Assembly (NCBI GenBank): GCA_037447655.1
Contig: JBBHKE010001031.1
Span: 91,292-141,005 of the forward strand
From: Zygnema cylindricum
Taxonomy: Eukaryota; Streptophyta; Zygnematophyceae; Zygnematales; Zygnemataceae
DNA length: 49,714 bases
Reading direction: 5' to 3'
The notes under the pieces were generated by a model, which saw only the letters and a list, made by a program, of their open reading frames with translations, had not been told where the DNA came from and ran no database searches. A program made the translations under genes and the position numbers. Position 1 is the first letter of the stretch; every line of letters starts with the position of its first letter. Below are positions 33,378 through 45,600 of this stretch, piece after piece.

Positions 33378-34497
33378 GTGCAAACATTATATCCTATTCA
33401 CTGCGCACTGCGCAGAAGTTACTAAATTTACAGCCATACGGTAATTCGAAGGTGCGACAACGTGTTGGAAACGCTATGCCTGTTATGCTCGTTTTATACG
33501 CGTATTTTAAGGCAATTTTTAGGAAGCATACACGCGTACTGGATGGAGTATCCGCATGTTCCACACCTTTTCGCATATTGAAACTATCCAAATGAGTAGA
33601 CTGTTAGGGTAATCACATTATCGAAGACTCACCCTCATTTTCATTTTACTCACTTTTGTCTGCCTTTTTTCTTAAATATGTTGCTGTTTCCCCTTTTTAA
33701 TCGTTTCCATCTATAAAAATGTTTTACCATCACACATTTGTAATTCAGGTCATTATTAATTTGTGGAGATTGCAGATTCACACACTATTTGGTGACCATT
33801 CCATCAAAGTTGTTAACATTGGTTTACACTGAACCAATACACAGCTGACACATGAGTTTTAATTGATGATTGTGTGACGCGATACTAGACCTACTTTTTA
33901 GTGTTGTTACCTTTACTTAAGGTGCCAATCGCGCTTCTGACCACTTCTGAAAAAATGCCGATGAACTTCATGACTACATGAAATGGTAGTCCTATCACCA
34001 TTAGAGATGTTCGCCAAAGACCATAATCCCGCCAAAAGAATCCACACTTCCTACGGTCCTAGAACAAGCAGTTAAAAACAGGATAAACTAAATTTGTTAT
34101 CAATAACACCCATACATACAATTTGCGTAGAAAGTGTAAAACTTGAAGCACTGATGCATTATTGCGGTGTATCCCTTTTGACAAGAGACAACATTAGGGG
34201 ATTTTTAACATTGTACAAGGGGTACAATCCCCTTAACGTTGCGACATTGTATACAAAATTCCCCTTAACACGAAACGACAGTTTAAACAACAGCGAAAAT
34301 CAATACCTCAAACAATACACATTTAAAGCAAATGGACTCCCTCCTTACTCTCAAACATTCCTCCTTATTGTTTTGCTAAAAAACAGAAAACCTAAAGAAA
34401 ACCAGACCGAGGGACAAAATTTCTTCGCCACTCTACTATAAACCTGACTGATTGACTACGCCTGGACCTACGACTTTATATCCAGATTGTTTGTTTT

Positions 34498-37400
34498 TCA
34501 CGTTTCTTTCTTAGCCTTCTTTTTCTTTTTGGGCGCCTCTTCCTCCTCTTCTGATTTTGGTTGCTCGGCCGTCTTTTTCTTTTTTTTCTTCGGTGGTTCC
34601 TCTGCTTCTACCTCGGGCTCCTCCGTTGCCTTTGACTTCTTCTTTTTCTTTGTGGGCTCCGTTGTTGCCGTTCCGTTAGTTTCTTCTGGTACGGCGACCT
34701 CACTATCCTCCGACTTTTTCGCCTTTTTCTTCTTCGGCTTCGGTTCTTCTGAAAATCAGTCAAGCCACGAGCTCACCACAAATTAGAAAAATATAATTTA
34801 TAATGATAGTTATTTCCTATAATGTACTACTTCATAATTTATAAAACATCTTACATCTATTGGTACATTGAAAGTCCAGCTGTCTCCCTAAATTAGAATC
34901 GGCAAATTCAGAAATTGAATCTTGCCCAGCTATCGAGCGACCATTTAGCATAATTTACTCATGGTCACGTGTGAGAAAAAGAAGAGATAGAGCGATGGAG
35001 CTTAGGATGGGGAGGGAGAGGGAGGGAGAGGAAGAGGGAAAGGAGGGAGGTAGGTAGCTAGGAAAGGAGGGAGGGACGAGAGAGGGAGACAGAGGAGAGA
35101 GAGGAAGAAGAGAGAGAGGGAAGGAGGGAAGGAGGGACAGAAAAAAGAGCAATCATGTGCTTTTTGAAATAGAGATGCGCACCAACGCTAGAGATAAGTA
35201 CTAGGTGAAGCAAACTGGCAATACTCTAGCGTCCATTTAAGGTTCAGAAAAAAAAACACTCCTGCTTGTGCCCATCGAAGTGCACTGCCCATCACTGTGT
35301 GTGTAAAGGTATCAATAATATAGAGAGATATGGCTGATATTTTAGGCCACTCCCTCAAATGGTGTCATTAACACTGTTTTATCATTTCCGGCCAAAGAAT
35401 TCGCAACCAATTAGTGTCATCAATGCTAATTAATTAGCGCTGAGCAGTGTATGGTACATGCAACTGCCACACACCACGACCTCAAAATTTTCAAAAAAAA
35501 TCCATATGGATGGGCTTTCTACAATGTAAGTCGAGGCTTATCCTGCTAAGAAGAGAGCATCTTTTTTAGACTGGGAGCCATGCAACTAACAAGGAGAGGC
35601 TCCATGGACTGAGTATTTTGTACAGGGTTTTCAGAGTTATTAGGGCTTTTTTGAGAATTTTTAGGGTTGGAAATTTAAGTTTTCATCCATTTACGCACTG
35701 GTTCATAGAAAAACATCAGTAGGGAGACATTGACGCCCATCCAAGCAAACAAATACCAACCAATCATAATCATTATCACCGTTGTTTTTTTTAATGCTGT
35801 CTTGGATAAACAAAATATTGAACTCGAAGTGAAATAAATTCTCAAGCCCAACAACTTGTCGAAAGTGGGTCTTCCCCAAAAATATTTCCTTCAATAGTGG
35901 CTGTTACGCGGAAAACAAGTAGACTGAGAACTGATGAGCATGGATAGGGAAGAAAGAATCCTTACCTGGGACATCAACTTCCATAATATCTGCCGCAGAA
36001 GTACCCAGTGAGTCGATTACGGATTTCATTGCATCCACATTTTTCCGAGGAGCTACACCTTTGTCATAAAATTGTAACCTCTCCTCCACTTGACTTTTCA
36101 TCATCTCACCAAATGCAGGAGTGTTAACCTCTGTTCCCTCCCAGGGGCCAATAATTGTGTCAATTACTAAATTCAAAACATCTTTCCTAACAATTATTAA
36201 GCTCATGAATGAATGTAGACTGGAAAAGGATATAGGAACACACCAGAGAAACAGTCGATTCGGGAAGCGATTGAACATTTGTTAGCAAGATAGCGTGAAA
36301 TTCGGCCTTTGTTTTTTGCTGAGGCACGGCCAATAAAGGATGAGTGGAAAATAAGCCCATATTTAGGGGTATTTCCTTTGGTCTTCAGTGCTCTATCCAC
36401 CACAGACAAGTAAAAACCATACATTAGCTCCAATTATTCTCACAGCCGGAACCCAAAGTGTAGTGCAATGATTGACGTGCATACTTGTGTAGCTTCACTA
36501 TACTTTCCATCACTATAAGAGTTGGTAAATTATTAAAGTTGAAGGCGACTTGGTATTCAATACACTAATGTATGTTTAGACACAAAGCCCTCTCTAGGCC
36601 ACTTAATAAATAAGTGTTATTAACACTTTTGTATGATGTTGGATTAAAAAACACAGACTCCAATTAGATTCATTGACTCTAATCCCTTCGGGCAGTGAAC
36701 TGTACCAAAACATTAGCCATTGTCAGAAAAGGTATATCCCTTCACACACCTGAAAAGAGCCTTTTCTGCTCCCAAAATCTGAACAGTCGAGGCTGGATAT
36801 TTTGCAAGATTGGTGAGACTACCGGCATGAGCGATAAGTCGAGCACCAACCATTTCTCCAATAAGAGCCGCTAGATTGGGGGCCACATCGGACATTTTGG
36901 ATACAAGATACGAATGAAGGTTCCTCCGATACTCAACAAGGTCAATAACACGTTGTGCAAACATCTCTATGTTGATAAGATCCACCTCGGATATATCCTG
37001 TCCTGCACCCTACGGCAGCCCAAACAGTATGTGCTGCCATGTGAGACTGCCAGTTACGGAGTTTTCTTTCAGGTTTGTAGCAGAACTAAAGGTTCTAAAC
37101 TGCAGAATTACAATGCATTTGTAATGTCTATCAATTGCTCACAAACCGAAATTAATTTGCAACTGCCATGTGAGACAGCAAGTTTGCCACTGTGTTTTAG
37201 GGTTTTTAGCAGAAAAAAAGATTGTAAGAAACAAAATAATAGTGCAAAGGTAATGTCGATCGTTTGCTTCATACACCAAAATAAATTTGCAATCACAAAC
37301 AACAATAAACTGAAGTTGAGCACGTGGAAGATTGATGCCCACCCATGGATGCTTTGGCCGCCTCAATCACTTCTTTAGCTTTGTCCTCTTCTCCGAGAAG

Positions 37401-40400
37401 CTCAGTCAGTTCATCAAGAGCACTATCTGTCAGCTTTGACTTATCCTTAATAAAGTTGGCAGCTTTTGCATACAAATAATTGTCATTCACAATTCTTACT
37501 AACTCTGGAAAATGCCATGAGTACCATTCTCTGCACATTGGCGAAACAAAAAATTGTCATTTCCCCTACACAAATAACAGACAAAACCAGAGTATCCATA
37601 AAGACAGCATAAGGATACAACAAATAAGGGATCTTACATCAGAAGTCACCAAACAAATTTTCAATACACTAATCCTAATGAGAATCAAAACTCTACGCTG
37701 TGAAACACATTCATGGCCGATTTTAAGCTAAACATCTCGCAATGGAAGGTCCAGGATCATGTTAGCAATGAAAGGCAGAAGAACATACCTGACTCGCATA
37801 CAAAAAGTATTGACGTCTTTGTCAAGTGTATCAAGCAGACTGATACTCTGAATGATCATATTATCCACACGATTCACATTGAATTTTACTTTAGACCGAC
37901 TGTAACTGTGTCCGAGACCAAGCTGAGCCTTTTGCAGATCTGCCTCCTGCACCGTCCCTCGCCCGTAATCTCTAACAGTTTAATACACAATATTCCCATG
38001 GCAATGATGGACGTTAAGTGCTAATAAGATGATAAAACAAGCTGGGAGCTAAAATTTGAGGGAGAAAACACATTTCATTTGTCACCTCCCTAAGGACCGA
38101 CATAAATATGTGAACAGCAGTACAGCATCACACACAGGGTCTTCAATTTGAGGAAGTTTTTCCATTTTTCCAGCATGATACTACACAGTTGCTTCATAAA
38201 CGTAAACCGAAAATTAAAAACACAAGCGGAAAGCTTAGAGACCATAAACGATTCAAAAACTGGGTAATAATTTTAAACCAGCAATAATGCTACCGCAACA
38301 AGAGACACATATCTTTGATTGACGGATGTTTTTAATCACTTTTGGTACCATTTGTGAGATATCATTTGAAAAACAGTTAAAACCATTAAACCAATAATAG
38401 CTTGCTAAAATAAAATGATCAGATAGCCGTACGATAGATAAAACATGGAGCAAGAAGTATGCGGAGTTCTCCAGAATTATGCAAATCTCAAAGAAAACTA
38501 AGTTATACACAAGGGAACTAGGCAACAATAGACCTTAGAATCCTTTGGTAATGAAGGTGAATGCCTCTTTAAAACAACAACAGACCTTAAAATCTTGAAA
38601 GAAGCAGTGGTAATACAGACGACAAAATACAGACCTTAAAATCCTTCAAAAAGCGGTGGTAATGAAGACGAATGCCTCTTAAGAACTCCAGGATAAAGTC
38701 ATTGCTCTGACAGGGGAAGTTTGTCGCCTCCTGAATGGCAGATCCCAGTTTAGGCTCCGCGGTTCCCACACTGAATTTTGGCTTCTTTCCAGCCTTTACT
38801 TTTGGCAGATTAAGCTCCAAAAAAGTCTGAAGCTCTGATGTTAATATGCCTGCATTGCACAAAAACATTCACATCATCCCTACGACTGTTAATCCAACCG
38901 AAAGAACACAATATTTGAACCACATGTCATAAAAAAATTCACAACATCAACTCAACAGTTAATAAACGACCTACCGTGATTGTAGTTCAGAGGTTGCAAA
39001 AACGCATGGAAACTCTATATCACCTCGTATTGCACGCGTGTACCAGTTTCTGGGTAAAACGAGGGTAGTATGGGGCAACCACATATAGCGTTTTCCTACC
39101 TTTTAGTATATTAGAACTATTGGAACCACACTCAAATTTATTTTCTTCTGCCAGGCTATTTGTGCAAACTATTTTTTTCCGAAATGAACAGAATCAAAAA
39201 CATTTTGTCATAATTTGAAGCATTTTAAAAATGGAATACATGTAAATATAACTGAAGCAAAAGAGTAATACAAAAAAAACCTGCATATAAGTACGAATGA
39301 AGTCCATCTTTAGTACAAGGAAATAGAAATTAAAAACCCTGTAATATAAGCAATGTGTACACTTAAAAAAGGTACGAAGAAGACAAAAAGCACTAGTGAA
39401 ATACACTCAAAAGTACAATACTTTATCATGCTTTTTGTGCTTTCCAGCACTACGAAGCTGAACCGAATTTTTTTCTTTTGTTTTGAACTGTAATAAAATA
39501 CGGCTAACGTTCAATTTTTTTTATCATTTTTACCACCTTTTCTGTATTTTTTTGGGATTTCAATTTCTCCTAAAATATACACTACACACTCCACGAAATG
39601 CCACGTAGGGTATGGGGTAACCACATATAGCATTTCCAATTGTTTTTGCACAATTTAACTATTGTTTTTGCACATTTGAACTATGTTATTAACAAAGGGA
39701 TAAAAAAATCAGATAAGGTCAAGCCTACCAGCACACTGTAACATACTCCACTTCCAGAAAACCAGAATTAGGGCTTTCCATCACGCACAATTCCCAGCCA
39801 GGCTAAGTGTTCATTAAGCGATGAAAAATGAATGATCAGGAAAGGTTTTGTGAAGTCTTAGTGAGGGGAAAAGGTCATACCTTCCGAAACGGCATTGCAC
39901 TGCTCCAAAGCATCGGCAGCTGAACCGAAAGGTTTGAATGCTGTCAACTTAACAACCTTTCCAAACCTTTCCAAGTCTGTAATGGAGGCTTGGACAGCAT
40001 CGGAACTACGGCCAATCTCGTCCAAACCAGTCACTTCAAAAAGACTGTATCCAGATGCTGCCTCGAACAGAATATACAAAGCCTGGAGCCATAACTCCCA
40101 GGCCACATTCACATTTAGACGCAGTCCATAAAACCATTTTCCTCATTAAACCTTCCAAAATAACACAAGCTTTACTTATAATCAATTCAAAATATGAGAG
40201 GCAGCCCAAGAAACCCTTCTAGCATACTGAGAATCAGTCCAGAAAACCGTTCCTCATTAAACCCTTCTTCCTTACTAAACCTTCGAAAAAAGCACAAGCT
40301 GTAACAGCTTCCTTACTTACAATCGATTCTCCTTCCATGCAGAAAATTCTATATCCAAAGCGGCCTTAAAAAAAAAGTACAAAATACAAAAAGCCACGAT

Positions 40401-40552
40401 AAACAGAAGAGAGACGAACAAACAGGACATAACTACACTCTTCTTGCAACATATAAACAGCAACCGTTCAACAAATATAAACAAGAGAAAACGACCGTAT
40501 AGCCGTACTGAGTAGGAGTGAAAGAAAAAATCACAGAATCGAGTCTTACCAT
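34498..40552 (-). CDS. NOP56: NOP56, core protein of box C/D small nucleolar ribonucleoprotein
   Basis: Nine coding exons on the minus strand: 40552-40550, 40082-39881, 38849-38635, 37946-37789, 37530-37343, 37002-36750, 36392-36244, 36130-35966, 34748-34498. They total 1584 nt, 527 residues plus stop, the usual NOP56 size. Joining the lone ATG exon to exon 2 gives [17 protein letters not shown], the expected N-terminus. Later landmarks: [20 protein letters not shown] (exon 4), [20 protein letters not shown] and GAEKALFR (exon 6), [17 protein letters not shown] and [19 protein letters not shown] (exon 7), and a lysine/glutamate-rich tail (exon 9). NOP56 works with NOP58, fibrillarin and SNU13 in the nucleolus to guide 2'-O-methylation of rRNA. 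Exon 8 starts at 36130, giving [13 protein letters not shown] across the join. Confidence 0.94.
34975..35145. repeat. Purine-rich (GGGA/GAGA)n tract in the last intron of NOP56
   Basis: Nearly pure A/G on the plus strand. On the transcribed minus strand it is a long pyrimidine run about 230 bases upstream of the exon 9 acceptor. Confidence 0.8.
35281..35451. mobile_element. 171-bp inverted-repeat element in the last intron of NOP56
   Basis: Ends are TGCACTGCCCATCACTGTG and TTAGCGCTGAGCAGTGTA. This belongs to the CTGCCCATCGC-end subfamily, with one edge dinucleotide mutated. Confidence 0.65.
36500..36700. mobile_element. Degraded inverted-repeat element in a NOP56 intron
   Basis: Arms are ctttccatcactataagagttggtaaattattaaagt and attgactctaatcccttcgggcagtg. 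Closely related to the element at 6800. Confidence 0.5.
37018..37290. repeat. Diverged tandem duplication of about 135 bp in a NOP56 intron
   Basis: ctgccatgtgagactgccagtt...ctcacaaaccgaaattaatttgcaa is followed by actgccatgtgagacagcaagt...catacaccaaaataaatttgcaa. The two units align over their whole length with substitutions and small gaps. Confidence 0.65.
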
Positions 40553-40969
40553 GGCAGCAGTACACACGCTCTCTCTGCAGTGAAGCAGAGAATGAAAAGG
40601 AAACAGCAGTGGCAGAACCACAACTTTTAAGACTTAGCGACTTGGCGGCCGTATTCAATCTTCACTTTTTCAGAATTGATAGGATCAGCACCGTCGCCCT
40701 AATTGTGTCGCATTTTTGCTACCGTTTATAATGTAGATTTGCAGAACTTACCGTACTCTGTCGCACCGTTCTAACTCATGCGTACTGAAATACCAAATTC
40801 GACCGAGTACAAAATTTTAATTGCACCGTACAGTACAGTATTTTAGTTGCAGGACGGATGACCGTATCTCGAAACCGTATGGTAAGATCGTTGCACCGTA
40901 CCGTATGCGGAAGCCCACCACCATAACAACTCCCTTTCATGTACCTTATACGGTAATGTACTGATACGG

Positions 40970-41192
40970 TACACCGTGTATCGCTATTAGTGCTAATGTT
41001 TTTTTTGCCACTTAAAACATCTTTTCTCCGTACACAATTGTCCGATTTTCACTTTGAGACCCCCAATCGGAAGCTGAGAATCCTACTTTTCAATCGCAGC
41101 CGTCAGATCCACAATCCGACATGTGTGTACGGAGAAAATATGTTTTAAGTGGGAAAAAAAACATCAACACTAATAGCGATAAATGGTTTACA
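40970..41192. mobile_element. Short-class inverted-repeat element, about 220 bp
   Basis: Left end TACACCGTGTATCGCTATTAGTG, right end CACTAATAGCGATAAATGGTTTACAG, with the ccacttaaaacatcttttctccgtacac arms inside. Confidence 0.8.
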
Positions 41193-41198
41193 GTACAG

Positions 41199-41421
41199 TA
41201 GACCGAGTATCGCTATTAGTGTTTATGTTTTTTCGTCTCTTAAAACATATTTTCTCTGTACACACTTGCTGGGTTGTAGATCTGACGGTTGCGATTGAAA
41301 GGTAGGATTCTAAGCTTCTGGTTGGCGGTCTCAAATTGAAAATCGGAGAGATGTGTACGGAGAAAATATGTTTTAAGTGGCAAAAAAAATTATTAACATA
41401 ATAATAGCGATACAAGGTGTA
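41199..41421. mobile_element. Short-class inverted-repeat element, 223 bp, opposite orientation
   Basis: Left end TAGACCGAGTATCGCTATTAGTG, right end ATAATAGCGATACAAGGTGTA. Its inner part (ttgtagatctgacggttgcgattgaaagg) is the reverse complement of the preceding copy. Confidence 0.8.
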
Positions 41422-41680
41422 CTGCACTGAATCTTGCAACTTTTTGGCCCTCCGGGGTGCCGAAGACGTCCGCGACCGCTCGTTCAGGGTTTATTTTTTC
41501 TGTTTTTGTTTTTTTTTTATTAAAAAAACAACCCAAACCCCAAAAACCCTATTTCTCGTACCCGATCCCAAGAGGTGTCGAATGTCGGCGCGAGGTGCCG
41601 CGAGGTGCCGAAGGTCCCACACTTGTATGGGGGCTTGTTCGATACCCTTGCTGAACTGTAATGTTTTCAAAACAAAAAGG

Positions 41681-41890
41681 TACCTAATCGTTATTAGCGT
41701 TAATAATATTTTCGCCACATCTCTTCTCCGTACACATTTGTCCAATTTTCAATTTAAGACCGCCAATCCAAAGCTGGGAATCTCACCTTTCAATCGCCAC
41801 CGCCAGATCCACAATCCGACAAATGTGTACGGAGAAAAAACGTTTTAAGTGGCCAAAAAAACATTAAACCTAAAAGCGATACACAGTGTA
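41681..41890. mobile_element. Short-class inverted-repeat element, 210 bp
   Basis: Left end TACCTAATCGTTATTAGCGTTAATA, arms ccacatctcttctccgtacacatttgtcc and gacaaatgtgtacggagaaaaaacgttttaagtgg, right end AAAAGCGATACACAGTGTA. It shares its final TA with the next element. Confidence 0.8.
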
Positions 41891-42404
41891 CACCGTGAAT
41901 CGCTATTAGCGTGTTGGTCGCTAATTGAGGTACCCTGTTTTTTTCGGCAAATTCTCAAATAGAATTAGACATTCTAAATGTTCCTACACGTTATTTGAGG
42001 TGTTCCATAAAATAGGATTCATGACTCTAACATAGTGCCATCGTAAATAGTATGGTGTACGGTCTGTCATAGACGTACTTTTTGTACTCTTCAAGTAGAA
42101 AGTACAGAAAGATATTCACGCCGTCGAAGGAGTCGCGCTAACATAATTGCGGTAAATATTTTCCGGCATTCGCGGATGTCAAAAACGCGATGCGTACGAT
42201 TTGAACAATTTCGTACATGCACATATTTTAGTGTGGAGATATTCTGCACCGAAAATTTTTACAAAGCAGTTTGCAAATTAGAGTGTACGAAAAATTAGAA
42301 TAAAAATTATTTCAAAAAAAAACTACATTCCCAATTAGCGTAAATAACGCTAATTGTTTCATTACGCTATCTATTTCATTACGCTAATAGCGATTCACGG
42401 TGTA
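41889..42404. mobile_element. Long-class inverted-repeat element, 516 bp
   Basis: Left end TACACCGTGAATCGCTATTAGCG, right end CGCTAATAGCGATTCACGGTGTA, almost perfect inverted repeats. Interior block aaatagtatggtgtacggtctgtc matches the other long-class copies. Confidence 0.88.
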
Positions 42405-42607
42405 GTTTCCATTTTCTAGGCTAGAAAAAGAAAGCTCCTGAACTTGTCTGTAACTTAGGAGTGCTTCACGAGAAATTAAAATTTCCTTTAGCAGACATTT
42501 TTCCCAAATCTAGAATCTATGGACAGTCTTTACAGACTTGCCAATTTTAGGGTTGTCCTATAATCTTGCAGTTTGTCTGAGTTTTTCTTTTAGTAAGAAT
42601 TGAAGCC

Positions 42608-45600
42608 ATGGCAAACAAAAGCTCCTTGCTTGATGATGCTTTAGGGAGAATAAGCCCCACCTCTATGCCAGGTGGCGTTTTCCTAGTGGTCCAAGACTCC
42701 CCCGATGTAGCGGAGCATTTTTACTTAGTCACTTTATGCGCCCCTTGGCACTCCTCGTTAACAGAGTTTATTTCTAACAAATCTGCAACGCAACATTATG
42801 TTACGTAAATGGTGCAGGTGGAGTTTCTCTCTCCCTGGGTTACATTGGTAGGTTTGGAAGTTGTTCCCTCCTCTATCTCCCTCCCTCTCACCTCCCTCTC
42901 TCCCACTCTGCCTCCCTCCCTCTCTCCCCTCTCCTCCTCTGCCTCCCGCCTCCCTCCCACCTCTCCCTCTCACTCTTCTCTCCCTCCCCCTCCCTCTCCC
43001 TCGCCTCGCCCCTCTTCCCCCCCCCCCCCTTACCCCTCCCTCCTCTCCCCCCTTTATTTCTATTGCTTTTGTTTCATCTTAACACCGCATAATTTACTAT
43101 TATAATATCATTGATACAATGTTGGGTATGTTTTGCTGACGTCATGGTTTATTATCTCCTATTCATTTCTCGAGGTTCTCCTTCAATTTTGTCGGTTGTC
43201 CCTCAAGCTCCTCTCTCCTTAATAATGTTTTTCAAGTTTCAAATTTATGCTTATACCCATGGTTATTGTTGTTTTTTTTTACTTTTCCTCGCCCATTAAA
43301 ACACATTTGAACCATAGTTAAAAAGTGTGAAAACTCTTGGAAACACCATTTCTCGTCCCCCCATGTTATATGGTGGTGACACGTGTTTTTTACGTATAGT
43401 ACCAATAGTTCGGATAGTGTATGGTAATTACCTAGTGTTTTCTCCCTACTTCTCTTTTTCGCACGTTAATTTTTTTTTTGTACATTAAAACTACTTTTTT
43501 CGCACTGTAGAACTACTTATCGCACATTAGTACTTTTTTGCACATAATAACTACTTTTTTCGCACATTAAAACTACTTTTTGGCACTTCAAAACTATAGT
43601 TTGAAGCACACGGAGCTATACCATTTGCAGGACATGCAATTACAACCCTAATTCAGTACATTGATGGACATGGTCAGGAAAATTTGTCAATTGTTCGGAC
43701 AAATCTTAAGAATCTTAAACGAGAACGTGTATTTTCTTTAAAATTTCAGTGCGAGCAATCAACTGTCTAATAAAAGTAGGAATTCATACTGTTACATGAT
43801 CTCTTAGTTATGCTCAACAAGATTTGTTTCAGATAAAAACTTGGTGAATAATCTGTAGTTTACCCTGTAGTTCATCTGTTTGTCTATTTTCGTGGAGATT
43901 TTTGAGTAACAATTGGTTTGTTTTTCTTTGGATTCCTATTGTTTGGTGGCAGGGCAGGGCTACAACCTTCCTGCTCTTCAACAAGCCGGCCGGTTTATAT
44001 TCATGGATGTCCACTCGGAACTTAGTAAAATTTCTCCACAAACACATTCTGAAACGCACCGTTTAACACCTGAATCAGCTCGATTACATGAAAGATTTTC
44101 CGAAAGAGTTTCATTAGGCGGTACACCAGGCAGTGGAGCTCCACTAAACACTCCAGAGTCAAGGCCCCAGTATAGTGGAAACGAGAGTTTTTCCGAAGGA
44201 CGTTTGACGATTGCTCAAAAATCTTCGACGGGACACTTGAGTGGGAATAAAGGACATGGGACATCTGGGATCAGTAGAGAAACTAAAGCAGATATCCTGT
44301 CAGTTTTGTACAGGATACTAAAACAGAATCTCTTACGGCCATGGAGAAATCCTCAAGGATCCAATGAGTCCGAGGAGGGAGGAGTGACCTTCATTATGGT
44401 TGACGATGCTTCGCTGTTGGAGATTGTGACAGGTGGCAGCTGGTCGGCAGTTTTGGATTTTTTTACATACTGTCAAGCTCTTCGAATAGACGGAGAGGTT
44501 TGTGTTTCATTGCATTGGGATGGGGATGGGAATGGGAATGGGAATGGGAACGGGAACTAGAAGAAGAAGTTTTTGGCGTATTCTAATGGCATCAGGAAAA
44601 CGTGTGTGATATATTTATAGTGCATTGCCACAATAACAAAGTTTATGAAAAAACTTGATTTTTGCTGATTGTCAGTTTCAATAAGGCACCTTTTCTTTCG
44701 GATTACCGAAGGAGGCAGGTTTACATACTCTTTTCTGGACATGTTTGTTTAGTTCACACTCGTTATCTGTTTTTGGGTTGATGATTAACCACTGCGAACT
44801 GAAAAAGCATTTATTTGTCAGATTTTTTATGTTATGAAGTAAAATAACTTTAATATACGGTGGAGAAATCGACAAACTGCATTTGAGAGTTATGTGCCAA
44901 TCTCATATATAATCTCATATGTCTCAAAGTCTCTTTTATCTAAATTTTCTGAGGTTTCTTCAGGATTGGGATATTATTTGTTTGGGGCCCTACTTTTTTT
45001 TTTTTTGAAGTTATGGATCATTCACTGACTTCATGCCTACGACTTGGACTCTCCTTGATTCGAGAATCAATCTTTCGGCATGCGGTGATTGTCTCAGCAC
45101 TCCCTCTCTCCCTACTTCCCTCCCTCTCTCCCTACTCCCCCTTTCCCTACTCCCCCTCGCCCTACTCCCACTACTCCCCTTACTCCCCCTCTCGCCTCTT
45201 CCTCTCCAGCAAATCTTTTAGGGTTTAATCGTTTTTTCTTATGTCATACTTTTCAGAGATGTGCTTTAGCGGTTTTGGTCCATGATGATATCGAGGATGA
45301 GGAGGAGCCTTCTCTCTTACGAGGTCTTCTTCATAGGGCAGATCTTGTGACGGTCGTCGCACCTTTGGACAGTGGTACGGCTCCAGATGTACATGGACAG
45401 GTCAGTATTCTCAAGAGAGGCAAAAAAAGATAGTGAACTGATCTTGACTATATAGAATATAGATTATTGAATATATTGATATTGATTCGTGAGAGTAAAG
45501 TGGAATATTTGAGAGGAAAGAATGTTGAACACACGGGTTAGGAAGGTTGGTTTTTGGTGAGAGTATCTTTGTTTTTTCAAGAGTAAGGAATTGGTGAGAG

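Larger units (their letters stand above)
30928..34497. other. Region between the FPA-like and NOP56 genes
   Basis: It contains the likely promoter of the FPA-like gene (just above 30927), three transposon units (31234-31443, 31452 onward, 32874-33377), a 10-N gap, and one exon-like fragment. 33380-34497 shows nothing I can assign. Confidence 0.6.
40553..42607. other. Divergent intergenic region between NOP56 and ELP6
   Basis: About 2 kb serving as upstream region for both divergent genes. Four inverted-repeat elements fill most of 40970-42404. The remaining promoter space is 40553-40969 (many taccgt/gtaccg motifs) and 42405-42607. Confidence 0.7.

Noticed and set aside
40320-40363. Possible extra NOP56 exon ([14 protein letters not shown]) between the ATG exon and exon 2
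   Set aside because: It has a tolerable acceptor and donor, but including it breaks the frame and the conserved N-terminus MALYILFE.
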